Source: Streptomyces sp. Y2F8-2 (GTDB lineage: Bacteria > Actinomycetota > Actinomycetes > Streptomycetales > Streptomycetaceae). From it: DNA of 64,000 nt. This document shows positions 41,995-51,124 of the stretch, in pieces. Within the stretch, counting starts at the first letter, position 1. Each line of letters begins with the position of its first letter. The translations under genes and the position numbers were made by a program. Under the pieces are notes generated by a model. It saw only the letters and a list, made by a program, of their open reading frames with translations, did no database searches and was not told the origin of the DNA. The DNA lies in assembly GCF_014905555.1 (NCBI RefSeq), contig NZ_BNGS01000014.1:1-64000 (forward strand). Direction: 5' to 3'.

Positions 41995-43443
41995 ATGGCC
42001 GACGGCGCCATGACCGCGACGTTCCTCGCCGTGATCGGCGGAGCGTCCCTGCTCGCCGTCACCGCGCGCCGACTCACCGCCGTGCCCGGACTGGCGTACG
42101 GCAACGGCGCGCCCGCCTTCTTCGCGGTGCCGTACACGGTGATCGTCTCTCCGCTCGCCTTCGTCCTGCTGAGCCGCCTGTGGACCGTGGCCCGTCGGCA
42201 CGGCTACATCACCGCAGCCGACTTCGTGCGCGGCCGGTACGGCTCGCCGCCGCTGGCCCTGGTGGTGGCGCTGACCGGGATCCTGGCGACGATGCCGTAC
42301 CTCGCGCTGCAACTGCTCGGCATACGGGCCGTGCTGACGGCCGGGGGCGTGTCTTCGCGGGGCGCCACGGGCGACCTGGTGATGGTGGCGCTCTTCGCGG
42401 GGCTCGCCGTGGCGACCTACCGGCACGGGCTGCGGGCGCCGACCGTGATCGCCGCACTCAAGGCGGTGGCCGTGTTCGTCTCGCTCACCGCCGTCACCTG
42501 GCTCGTCCTCGACCGGCTCGGCGGCCCCGGCCCGGTGTTCGACGGCGCGGCCCGGCGCCTCGGCGGCACGGACACGGCGCACTCCGCGCTGTTGCTCACC
42601 CCCGCCCAGCAGCCCGCCTACGCCACCCTCGCCCTGGGCTCCGCGCTGGCCCTGCTGATGTACCCGCACGTGCTCACCGCCGGTTTCGCCGCCGACGGCC
42701 CGCGCACCCTGCGCAAGACCGCGGTGGCGCTGCCCGCCTGGACGGGGCTGCTCGCGCTCTTCGGTTTCCTCGGCATCGCGGCCCTCGCGGCCGGGGTGCG
42801 GGCGCCGGCGGGCGGCGCCGAGGCGGCCGTGCCGATGCTGGTGGACCGGCTGATGCCGGGGCCGCTGGCCGGGCTGGTGTTCGGCGCGATCACGGTGGGC
42901 GCACTGGTCCCCGCCTCGGTGATGTCGATCGCGGCCGCCACGAGTTTCGTACGCAACGTGTACGTCGAGTACGTGCACCCGACGGCCACGCCCAAGCGGC
43001 AGGTGCGCATCGCCCGGGCGGTGTCGCTCACCGCCAAAGTGGGCGCGGTGGCGTTCGTGTTCGGGCTGCGCGACCAGGACGCCGTCAACCTCCAACTGCT
43101 GGGCGGCGTGTGGATCCTGCAGATCTTCCCCGCGGTGGCCGTGGGCCTGGTCACCGGACGGCTGCACCCCCGGGCCCTGCTCGCCGGGTGGGGCGCGGGC
43201 ATGGTGGCCGGCACCTTCCTGGTGGTGCGGGAGGGGTTCTCCTCGATCGTGCCCTTCGCCACCGGCCGACCGCCGCTGGAGATCTACGCGGGGCTCGCCG
43301 CCCTGCTCCTCAACCTGATCGTCGCCGTGGTGGGGACCGCGGCCCTCGAACGCCTCGGCGTCCCGCGCGGCGCCGACACGACCGACCTGCCGTCGCGCCT
43401 GACCGTCAGGCGGCGCCCCGAGACGGGAGCGAACAACCCGTGA
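41995..43443 (+). CDS. Sodium:solute symporter (MctP-like) with internal N-terminal deletion
   Basis: A 482-residue SSS-family permease close to the monocarboxylate (MctP) group: FFAVPYTVIVSPLAFVLLSRLW, RRHGYITAADFVRGRYGS, LTGILATMPYLALQLLGIRAVL, MYPHVLTAGFAADGPRTLRKT. Compared from memory with complete homologues, about 40 residues are missing after residue 26: the GRSFG...LLGGDLYTAYTF stretch that contributes the first sodium/substrate-binding helix, so TARRLTAVPGLAYG joins the end of helix 1 directly to its far side. The deletion is in frame. It may be inactive or act only with a partner. The DUF3311 protein normally encoded beside mctP is absent. Stop overlaps the sigma-factor GTG. Confidence 0.85.
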   Translation: MADGAMTATFLAVIGGASLLAVTARRLTAVPGLAYGNGAPAFFAVPYTVIVSPLAFVLLSRLWTVARRHGYITAADFVRGRYGSPPLALVVALTGILATMPYLALQLLGIRAVLTAGGVSSRGATGDLVMVALFAGLAVATYRHGLRAPTVIAALKAVAVFVSLTAVTWLVLDRLGGPGPVFDGAARRLGGTDTAHSALLLTPAQQPAYATLALGSALALLMYPHVLTAGFAADGPRTLRKTAVALPAWTGLLALFGFLGIAALAAGVRAPAGGAEAAVPMLVDRLMPGPLAGLVFGAITVGALVPASVMSIAAATSFVRNVYVEYVHPTATPKRQVRIARAVSLTAKVGAVAFVFGLRDQDAVNLQLLGGVWILQIFPAVAVGLVTGRLHPRALLAGWGAGMVAGTFLVVREGFSSIVPFATGRPPLEIYAGLAALLLNLIVAVVGTAALERLGVPRGADTTDLPSRLTVRRRPETGANNP

Positions 43444-44027
43444 GACGCAGACAGCACACCCCCGTCACGCTGGCCCCCGTGCCACAGCCCGCCGGGCCGC
43501 CCGAGCCCCTCGCCCCCGCGGTGAGCGACCCGGCGGAGCTGGAGCGCGAGGCCGGTGTGGCGCGCCTGTTCGAGCGGCACTACGCCTCGATGCTGCGCCT
43601 GGCGGTGCTGCTGGGCGCCGACGACCCGGAGAACGTGGTGGCCGAGGCCTACTACCAGATCTACCGGAAGTGGCGGCGTCTGAAGGACACCGAGGCGGCG
43701 GAGGCGTATCTGCGCTCCACCGTCTGCAATCTGACGCGGATGCGCATACGCCACCTCCAAGTGGCCCGCAAGCACGAGGAGAAGCCCACGGAGGAGGTCG
43801 TCGCCTCCGCCGAGAGCACCGCGCTCCTCCACGACGACCAGCGGGTGCTGATCCGCGCCCTCCAGCAGCTGCCCGCCCGGCAGCGGGAGGCGCTCGTGCT
43901 GCGGCACTGGCTCGGACTGAAGGAGCAGGAGATCGCCGCGGCGATGGGGATCTCCTGCGGATCGGTCAAGACCCACACGGCGCGCGGCATCGCCGCCCTG
44001 ACCCAGGCGATGGAGGCCCGGCGATGA
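43440..44027 (+). CDS. ECF-type RNA polymerase sigma factor
   Basis: A 195-residue sigma-70-family factor with regions 2 and 4 only. Region 2 about 40-108 (LFERHYASMLRLAVLLGADDPENVVAEAYYQIYRKWRRL...YLRSTVCNLTRMRIRHLQ); region 4 about 132-190 (LPARQREALVLRHWLGLKEQEIAAAMGISCGSVKTHTARGIAAL). It resembles the SigE/ECF-like group that controls its own operon. GTG at 43440 overlaps the symporter stop (GTGA), and its own stop overlaps the next ATG, so the three genes are translationally coupled. A 28-residue Pro-rich extension precedes region 2. Confidence 0.93.
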   Translation: MRRRQHTPVTLAPVPQPAGPPEPLAPAVSDPAELEREAGVARLFERHYASMLRLAVLLGADDPENVVAEAYYQIYRKWRRLKDTEAAEAYLRSTVCNLTRMRIRHLQVARKHEEKPTEEVVASAESTALLHDDQRVLIRALQQLPARQREALVLRHWLGLKEQEIAAAMGISCGSVKTHTARGIAALTQAMEARR

Positions 44028-44356
44028 CGCATCGAGATGCGACTCCGTCGCGTGGCACCACCCCGGAGCGTACGGAGCGGGAGCTGCGCGAGGCCCTCGC
44101 CGCGCTGGCGGACGGGGTGCACGCCGCCCCCGACGCCTACCGGACGGCGCGCGGCACGTGGCTGCGCCGCGAGCGCCGGCGCCGGCTCGTCCTCACCGTG
44201 CTGGTCGCGGTCGTCTTCACCCTGGCCACGCTGATCGGCCTGTGGGTCCTCAACCAGACCCCGTCGCACCCGGGGGTGATCTTCTCCGGCGCGGGCGCCA
44301 CGAGCTCGGGCAGCGCCACACACCACGCGGCGTCACTCCCCCGGCCCACCCCCTGA
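44024..44356 (+). CDS. Single-pass membrane protein, likely sigma-factor partner
   Basis: A 110-residue protein: cytosolic N-terminus about 1-52 with helical ERTERELREALAALADGVHAAPDAYRTARGTW, a membrane helix about 57-78 (LVLTVLVAVVFTLATLIGLWVL), then a short Ser/Thr/His-rich external tail. The layout fits a membrane anti-sigma factor, but the zinc HxxxCxxC motif is absent (no cysteine at all). ATG overlaps the sigma stop by four bases (ATGA). Role is inferred from position only. Confidence 0.8.
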   Translation: MTHRDATPSRGTTPERTERELREALAALADGVHAAPDAYRTARGTWLRRERRRRLVLTVLVAVVFTLATLIGLWVLNQTPSHPGVIFSGAGATSSGSATHHAASLPRPTP

Positions 44357-44388
44357 TTGCCCGTCGGCCCATCGGGAACCCGCTTCCC

Positions 44389-46173
44389 GTGCATCCGCGG
44401 ATCGAGGACTACGCACTCATCGGCGACGAACAGACCGCCGCCCTGGTCGGCCGGGACGGGTCCATCGACTGGCTGTGCCTGCCCCGCTTCGACTCGCCCG
44501 CCTGCTTCGCCAAGCTGCTCGGCACCGAGGAGCACGGCCACTGGAGGATCGCGCCCAGGGGGGCCCGCCTGTGCACGCGCCGGGCCTACCGCCCCGACAC
44601 CCTCGTCCTCGACTCCGAATGGGACACCCCGGACGGCACGGTCCGCGTCACCGACTTCATGCCCCAGCGCGACCGCGCCCCCGACGTCGTACGCGTCATC
44701 GAGGGCCTGGCCGGCCGGGTCACCGTGCACGGCGAGCTCCGGCTGCGCTTCGACTACGGCTCGATCGTGCCGTGGATGCGGCGGAGCGACGGTCACCGGG
44801 TGGCCGTGGCAGGACCGGACTCGGTGTGGTTGCGCAGTGAGCCCCCCGTGCGCACCTGGGGCAAGGACTTCGCCACCCACTCCGAGTTCACCGTCGGCAA
44901 GGGGGACAAGGTCGCCTTCGTCCTCACCTGGCACCCCTCGCACGAGCCCCGCCCCGCCCTCGTCGACCCGTTCGAGGCGCTGGACAGCAGTGTCGAGGAC
45001 TGGCGCGCGTGGGCGGCGCGGTGCCGTTACCGCGGCCCGCACCGGGAGGTGGTGGTCCGCTCCCTGATCACCCTGAAGGCGCTCACCTACGCGCCCACCG
45101 GCGGTATCGTCGCGGCCCCCACGACCTCCCTGCCGGAGTCCCTGGGCGGCGTACGCAACTGGGACTACCGCTACAGCTGGCTGCGCGACTCCACGCTCAC
45201 CCTCCAGGCCCTGCTGGCGGCCGGCTACCACGAGGAGGCCGAGGCCTGGCGCGACTGGCTGCTGCGTGCGGTCGCCGGCAAACCGGCGGACCTGCAGATC
45301 ATGTACGGCATCTCGGGCGAGCGGCGGCTGCCCGAGTACGAGCTGCCCTGGCTGCCCGGTTTCCACGGCTCGGCGCCGGTCCGGGTCGGCAACGACGCGG
45401 TGAAGCAGTTCCAGCTGGACGTGTACGGCGAGGTCATCGACTCCCTGTCGGTGGCCCGCAGCGCGGGGCTGCCGGTGAGGCCGCACATGTGGCGGGTGCA
45501 GTGCGCGCTGCTGGAGTTCCTGCGGACGGCCTGGCGGCAACCGGACGCGGGACTGTGGGAGGTGCGCGGGCGGCGCCGCCACTTCGTGTACTCGAAGGTG
45601 ATGGCGTGGGTGGCCGCCGACCGCGGCGTGCGCACCCTGGAGGAGCATCCGCACCTCGACGGCGACCTCGACGGCTGGCGGGCCATGCGGGCGGAGGTGC
45701 ACCGGGATGTGTGCGAGCGGGGCTACGACCCCGACCGGAACACGTTCACCCAGTACTACGGCTCACGGGCGCTCGACGCCTCGCTGCTGCAGATCCCGCT
45801 CGTCGGCTTCCTGCCGCCGGACGACCCGCGGGTGACCGGAACGATCGACGCGGTGCGCGCGGAGCTGTCCTTGGACGGTCTCCTGCTCAGGTACGACCTG
45901 TGGCACACGGATGTGGATCCGCTGCCGGGCGGGGAGGGCGCGTTCCTCGCGTGCTCTTTCTGGCTCGCGGACGCCCTGCACCTCACCGGCCGCACGGACG
46001 AGGCCCGGGAGTTGTTCGAACGGCTGGTCGGGCTGTGCAACGACGTCGGTCTGCTCGCCGAGGAGTACGACCCGGTGACCGGCCGGCAGCTCGGCAACTT
46101 TCCGCAGGCGTTCAGCCATCTCGGCCTGGTGGGGACCGCCCTCGCCCTGGACGGGGGCGAGAAGGCAGGATAG
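44389..46173 (+). CDS. Glycoside hydrolase family 15 protein (trehalase/glucoamylase-like)
   Basis: A 594-residue cytosolic GH15-type enzyme. The family N-terminus HPRIEDYALIGDEQTAALVGRDGSIDWLCLPRFDSPACFAKLLGT begins at the GTG at 44389, which fixes the start although no ribosome site is seen. Later family blocks: GIVAAPTTSLPESLGGVRNWDYRYSWLRDSTL, the (alpha/alpha)6 barrel, and LLAEEYDPVTGRQLGNFPQAFSHLGL with a catalytic-type glutamate. In actinobacteria this group includes mycobacterial trehalase, so trehalose or short glucosides are likely substrates. It lies 32 bases after the membrane partner of the sigma factor. Confidence 0.92.
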   Translation: MHPRIEDYALIGDEQTAALVGRDGSIDWLCLPRFDSPACFAKLLGTEEHGHWRIAPRGARLCTRRAYRPDTLVLDSEWDTPDGTVRVTDFMPQRDRAPDVVRVIEGLAGRVTVHGELRLRFDYGSIVPWMRRSDGHRVAVAGPDSVWLRSEPPVRTWGKDFATHSEFTVGKGDKVAFVLTWHPSHEPRPALVDPFEALDSSVEDWRAWAARCRYRGPHREVVVRSLITLKALTYAPTGGIVAAPTTSLPESLGGVRNWDYRYSWLRDSTLTLQALLAAGYHEEAEAWRDWLLRAVAGKPADLQIMYGISGERRLPEYELPWLPGFHGSAPVRVGNDAVKQFQLDVYGEVIDSLSVARSAGLPVRPHMWRVQCALLEFLRTAWRQPDAGLWEVRGRRRHFVYSKVMAWVAADRGVRTLEEHPHLDGDLDGWRAMRAEVHRDVCERGYDPDRNTFTQYYGSRALDASLLQIPLVGFLPPDDPRVTGTIDAVRAELSLDGLLLRYDLWHTDVDPLPGGEGAFLACSFWLADALHLTGRTDEARELFERLVGLCNDVGLLAEEYDPVTGRQLGNFPQAFSHLGLVGTALALDGGEKAG

Positions 46174-46178
46174 GGGCC

Positions 46179-46934
46179 ATGGATCTTGGACTGAAGGACC
46201 GGGTGTACGTCGTCACCGGGGCGACCCGCGGACTGGGCAACGCGGCCGCGCGGGAACTCGTCGCAGACGGGGCGAAGGTGGTGATCACCGGCCGCGACGG
46301 GAAGCGGGCCGAGGAGGCGGCGGCGGAGCTGGGCGCGAACGCCGTGGGCGTGTCCGCCGACAACTCCGACCCGCAGGCGGCGGCCCGGCTGATCGCGACG
46401 GCCCGTGAGCACTTCGGCGGCTTCGACGGCATCCTCATCAGCGTCGGCGGGCCGCCGGCCGGAGGGGTCGCCGACAACACGGACGAGCAGTGGACCGCGG
46501 CGTTCGAGTCGGTGTTCCTGGGTGCGGTGCGGCTGGCCCGCGGGGCCGCCGCGGAGCTGACCGAGGGCGGCGTCATCGGGTTCGTGCTGTCCGGTTCCGT
46601 GTACGAGCCGATCCCGGGGCTGACCATCTCCAACGGGCTGCGCCCCGGGCTCGCGGGCTTCGCCAAGTCCATCGCGGACGAGCTGGGCCCGCGCGGCATC
46701 CGGGTCGTCGGCCTGCTCCCGGCCCGCATCGACACCGACCGGGTGCGCGAGCTGGACGCCCTGTCCCCCGACCCGGAGGCGGCCCGCGCGGCCAACGAGT
46801 CCCGCATCCCGCTGCGCCGCTACGGCACCCCGGACGAGTTCGGCCGCACGGCCGCGTTCCTGCTGTCCCCGGCTGCGTCGTACCTGACCGGCATCATGGT
46901 CCCGGTGGACGGCGGGGCGCTCCACGGCTTCTGA
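46179..46934 (+). CDS. Atypical SDR-family protein (Asn/Arg in place of Tyr/Lys)
   Basis: A 251-residue short-chain dehydrogenase-like protein with an intact TGATRGLG cofactor motif (13-20) and C-terminal SYLTGIMVPVDGG. The catalytic Y-x3-K is replaced by N-x3-R: SGSVYEPIPGLTISNGLRPG. That substitution defines a known subgroup of SDRs whose activity is unclear. ATG at 46179, five bases after the GH15 stop, with AGGGG upstream, so it is part of the same operon. Confidence 0.9.
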   Translation: MDLGLKDRVYVVTGATRGLGNAAARELVADGAKVVITGRDGKRAEEAAAELGANAVGVSADNSDPQAAARLIATAREHFGGFDGILISVGGPPAGGVADNTDEQWTAAFESVFLGAVRLARGAAAELTEGGVIGFVLSGSVYEPIPGLTISNGLRPGLAGFAKSIADELGPRGIRVVGLLPARIDTDRVRELDALSPDPEAARAANESRIPLRRYGTPDEFGRTAAFLLSPAASYLTGIMVPVDGGALHGF

Positions 46935-47092
46935 GCAGCGCGCGGCCGACCCACGACGCTCGGGCGCCGGCGCCGGACGCCACACAACCGCCCACGGACC
47001 TGGGGCCGGCGGCCCCGGACCCCGCGCGCAGCCGACCGACGGCGCCCCGGTCGATGCCGAACGCGCCGCAGGCGTACCCGGGCGGACCGAGC

Positions 47093-47119
47093 CACCAGGC
47101 CCGCGTCGCGGGCCTGGTG
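47093..47119. terminator. Terminator between the SDR and crotonase genes
   Basis: 12-bp stem CACCAGGCCCGC (47093-47104) with GCGGGCCTGGTG (47108-47119) on a GTC loop, between convergent genes. Confidence 0.75.
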
Positions 47120-47129
47120 CGGGGCACGT

Positions 47130-47921
47130 CTATTCGCCGACGCCCGCCAGATCCCGCAGCCGCCGGGCCTGGGCGGCCCGTTCCGCCGCGCGCTGGGCCT
47201 CGTAGGTCCGCTCCTGCGCGCCGCGCAGCAGCGCCTTGGTCTCGATCACGGCGTCGCGGGGCGCCGCGAGCAGGGCGGTCGCCAGGTCCCGTACCGTCTC
47301 GTCGAGCTGGTCGGGCGATACGGCGATGTTCGCGAGTCCGGTGGTCACTGCTTCCTCGGCCCCGACGAAGCGGCCCGTCGCGCAGATCTCCAGCGCGCGG
47401 GCATAGCCGACCAGGCCCACCAGCGGATGCGTGCCGGTGAGGTCCGGTACCAGGCCCAGGCTGGTCTCGCGCATGGCGAACTGCACGTCGTCGGCGACGA
47501 CGCGCAGGTCACAAGCGAGGGCCAGCTGGAACCCCGCTCCGATCGCATGGCCCTGTACAGCGGCGATGGACACGATGTCGCTCTGCCGCCACCAGGTGAA
47601 CGCCTCCTGGTACCCGGCGATGGTGGCGTCCAGCTCCGCGTCTCCGCTGCGCGCGAGGTCGATGAAGGTCGGTTCGCCCTCGATCCCCTCGGGCGTGAAC
47701 ATCTGACGGTCCAGCCCGGCCGAGAACGACTGACCCTCGGCACGCAGCACGACCACGCGGACCGAACCGGGCAGCGCCCGCCCGGCCTCCGTCAGCGCCC
47801 GCCACAGAGCGGGGCTCTGCGCGTTGCGCTTGGCCGGGTTGGTCAGCGTCACCGTGGCGATCGCCTCGTCGACGGTGAGCCGCACGCCGTCCTTGTCGAG
47901 TACCGGGTCGAGCGAAGCCAT
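47130..47921 (-). CDS. Enoyl-CoA hydratase/isomerase family protein
   Basis: A 263-residue crotonase-fold protein. The oxyanion-hole segments SFSAGLDRQMF and GHAIGAGFQLALACDLRV are present, as is the FAMRETSLGLVPDLTGTHPL segment that carries the usual catalytic-type glutamate. The exact acyl-CoA substrate cannot be predicted. ATG at 47921 after GGAGGCGCC; the longer frame upstream is not supported. An inverted repeat GATGCCGT-ggc-ACGGCATC (47953-47971) lies 32 bases upstream. Confidence 0.92.
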   Translation of the reverse strand: MASLDPVLDKDGVRLTVDEAIATVTLTNPAKRNAQSPALWRALTEAGRALPGSVRVVVLRAEGQSFSAGLDRQMFTPEGIEGEPTFIDLARSGDAELDATIAGYQEAFTWWRQSDIVSIAAVQGHAIGAGFQLALACDLRVVADDVQFAMRETSLGLVPDLTGTHPLVGLVGYARALEICATGRFVGAEEAVTTGLANIAVSPDQLDETVRDLATALLAAPRDAVIETKALLRGAQERTYEAQRAAERAAQARRLRDLAGVGE

Positions 47922-47952
47922 GAGGCGCCTCCGATGGGTGCGGTCAGCAGCG

Positions 47953-47971
47953 GATGCCGTGGCACGGCATC
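47953..47971. promoter_or_regulatory. Inverted repeat upstream of the crotonase gene
   Basis: GATGCCGT (47953-47960) and ACGGCATC (47964-47971) with a three-base spacer, perfect. It lies in the probable promoter region of the crotonase gene and is a candidate repressor site. Confidence 0.4.
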
Positions 47972-47990
47972 CTAAGTGACTGCACAGTAA

Positions 47991-48022
47991 CCACCCGGAC
48001 GGTCGCCTGACCGACCGGGTGG
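47991..48022 (-). terminator. Terminator downstream of the HTH gene
   Basis: CCACCCGG (47991-47998) pairs with CCGGGTGG (48015-48022), with an inner GGTC-gcct-GACC hairpin continuing the stem; about 30 bases beyond the HTH stop codon. Confidence 0.65.
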
Positions 48023-48052
48023 CCACCACCGAAGCCGATGGGCCGCCCGGCG

Positions 48053-48274
48053 TCAGGCCGACTGGGCCTTTTTGCCCCGCGTCGCCCCGCCACGCCCTCG
48101 CAGCGTGACGCCCGACTCGCTGAGCATCCGGTGGACGAAGCCATACGAGCGGCCGGTCTCCTCGGCCAGCGCCCGGATGCTCGCACCGGAGTCGTACTTC
48201 TTCTTCAGGTCTGCCGCGAGCTTGTCGCGCGCGGCGCCGGTCACCCGGCTGCCCTTCTTCAGAGTCTCGGCCAC
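48053..48274 (-). CDS. Small helix-turn-helix protein, conserved in Streptomyces
   Basis: A 73-residue basic protein: helical N-terminus (ETLKKGSRVTGAARDKLAADLKKKY), then an HTH of the resolvase/homeodomain-like type (SGASIRALAEETGRSYGFVHRMLSESGVTLRGRGG) and a Lys/Arg tail ATRGKKAQSA. It probably binds DNA, like other single-HTH proteins of this conserved family. GTG at 48274 has GAGGAGG upstream; an in-frame ATG at 48313 also has GGAGGGG, giving an 86-residue form, so the start is not certain. Confidence 0.85.
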   Translation of the reverse strand: MAETLKKGSRVTGAARDKLAADLKKKYDSGASIRALAEETGRSYGFVHRMLSESGVTLRGRGGATRGKKAQSA

Positions 48275-48641
48275 CCGTGCCTCCTCATGGGAAGTGCGCT
48301 CTGGTCTCCTCATGATCACCCCTCCGGGGCGGGATGGCCACCCATTCGGCAAGGTCCGTGCGACAAGGTTGTGACGACAGGAGCGCATCCCCACGAATGG
48401 AATCCGGGATTCCGCCCGGTCGTGTCCGTACACCCGAACGGGTTCATCGGGGAATCACCAGGTCAGCGACGCGCGACGGCCGAGCCCGCCTCACGGAGCG
48501 GCTCGGCCGTCGAATCGATGCAGGACACACCCGGGTACGAGGAGATCTCACACAGATGATGGATCACGGATCGGCCGAATGATCCATACGCAGTGGATCA
48601 GCCGTTCGATCAAGCGCCCCTGACCGCCCGGCGCGGGGCGG
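48275..48641. other. Intergenic stretch between HTH and ABC-F genes
   Basis: No convincing gene. It holds the alternative HTH start (48313) and its ribosome site, a 13-bp hairpin at 48474-48512, and three TGGATCA/TGATCCA copies at 48560-48600. Short reading frames here lack ribosome sites. Confidence 0.6.
48474..48512 (-). terminator. Terminator downstream of the ABC-F gene
   Basis: 13-bp perfect stem CGACGGCCGAGCC (48474-48486) with GGCTCGGCCGTCG (48500-48512), 13-base loop, about 130 bases past the ABC-F stop codon. Confidence 0.55.
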
Positions 48642-50240
<1,599 letters not shown>

Positions 50241-50691
50241 GGACAGACTCCTGGGCTGGGGACCCCTGCTCGAACGCAGTCGAGAGCTCGGGGAGGGTGG
50301 CGGGATGGGCGGCTGAGGACGTTCCCGCCGTCTAATGCGAGAGGAGAATGGCCATGGGCCCCAGTCTAACGGGGCGGTGCAAGCGCTTTTTCCGTGCGCG
50401 GCGTCCCGCGCTGTGCCGTCCGTCCCTCGCGGCAGCGTGACGGCGGTGGTGTGACGTTCACTACGCGGCAGCGGAGGATACGCGCGGGCGCGGCACACCG
50501 GGGCGCGACGCGGCCGGTGCGTCCCCCGTTCGGGCCATGACCCGGCGTCGTGCCGTGGGGCGGTGCCAGGCTGGCACTCCCGGCGCCAGGCCCTGTCGTC
50601 GAACTCCCGTCGTCAGCAGCGTTGTCAGTGGCCGGTGCCAGACTGAGCGACGGGCCGGGATTCGGGCCGGACACCGGAGGGAGTGACGGCG
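50241..50691. other. Intergenic stretch between ABC-F and VOC genes
   Basis: No long gene is credible here. It contains the ABC-F leader with the MAILLSH mini-ORF (50332-50355), its TAGACT -10-like element and a TTTTT run at 50388-50392, then spacer up to the VOC gene ribosome site at 50676-50682. Confidence 0.6.
50332..50355 (-). CDS. Possible leaderless leader ORF of the ABC-F gene
   Basis: Minus-strand ORF MAILLSH followed by TAG. TAGACT, a good -10 hexamer, ends seven bases before its ATG, so transcription would start at or next to the A of ATG, making it leaderless. It ends 91 bases upstream of the ABC-F GTG. ABC-F and other resistance genes often carry such short ORFs as ribosome-stalling attenuators. 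No -35 is convincing and expression is unproven. Confidence 0.35.
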   Translation of the reverse strand: MAILLSH

Positions 50692-51105
50692 ATGGCGGGC
50701 ATGGACGGCAGGCGTCCGAGCATCTGCCCGACGCTGCTGTACGCGGACGCGAAGGCGGCGATCAGGCAGCTCACGGAGGCCTTCGGTTTCACGGAGCTGT
50801 CGGTGTACGAGGGCGAGGACGGCTCGGTGCTGCACGCCGAGCTGGTGCAGGGCAACGGCGTGGTGATGCTGGGTTCGAAGGGCCGTGGCGGCCCCTTCGA
50901 CGAGGCGATGAGAGGGGCGGGTCCCTGCGGGGTGTACGTCGTGGTGGACGACGTCGACGCACACCACCAGCGGGCCGTGGAGCACGGCGCGGAGATCCTG
51001 ATGCCCCCGACGGACCAGGACTACGGGTCGCGTGACTACATGGCCCGGGACGCCGAGGGCAACATCTGGAGTTTCGGCACCTACGCCCCCGAGACAGCCG
51101 CCTGA
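50692..51105 (+). CDS. VOC-family (glyoxalase-like) protein
   Basis: A 137-residue vicinal-oxygen-chelate fold protein: two beta-alpha-beta3 repeats with ICPTLLYADAKAAIRQLTEAFGFTELS, then GVYVVVDDVDAHHQRAVEHGAEILMPPTDQDYGSRDYMARDAEGNIWSFGTY. The glyoxalase/bleomycin-resistance-like pattern fits, with no way to assign a substrate. ATG at 50692 is eleven bases after GGAGG; an in-frame GTG at 50683 is too close to it. Confidence 0.9.
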   Translation: MAGMDGRRPSICPTLLYADAKAAIRQLTEAFGFTELSVYEGEDGSVLHAELVQGNGVVMLGSKGRGGPFDEAMRGAGPCGVYVVVDDVDAHHQRAVEHGAEILMPPTDQDYGSRDYMARDAEGNIWSFGTYAPETAA

Positions 51106-51124
51106 CGACCGCTGTTCGAGGGGG

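Noticed and set aside
50366-50674. 102-residue minus-strand ORF upstream of the ABC-F gene
   Set aside because: No ribosome site, low-complexity Pro/Gly/Ser/Arg composition, and it overlaps the likely ABC-F promoter.
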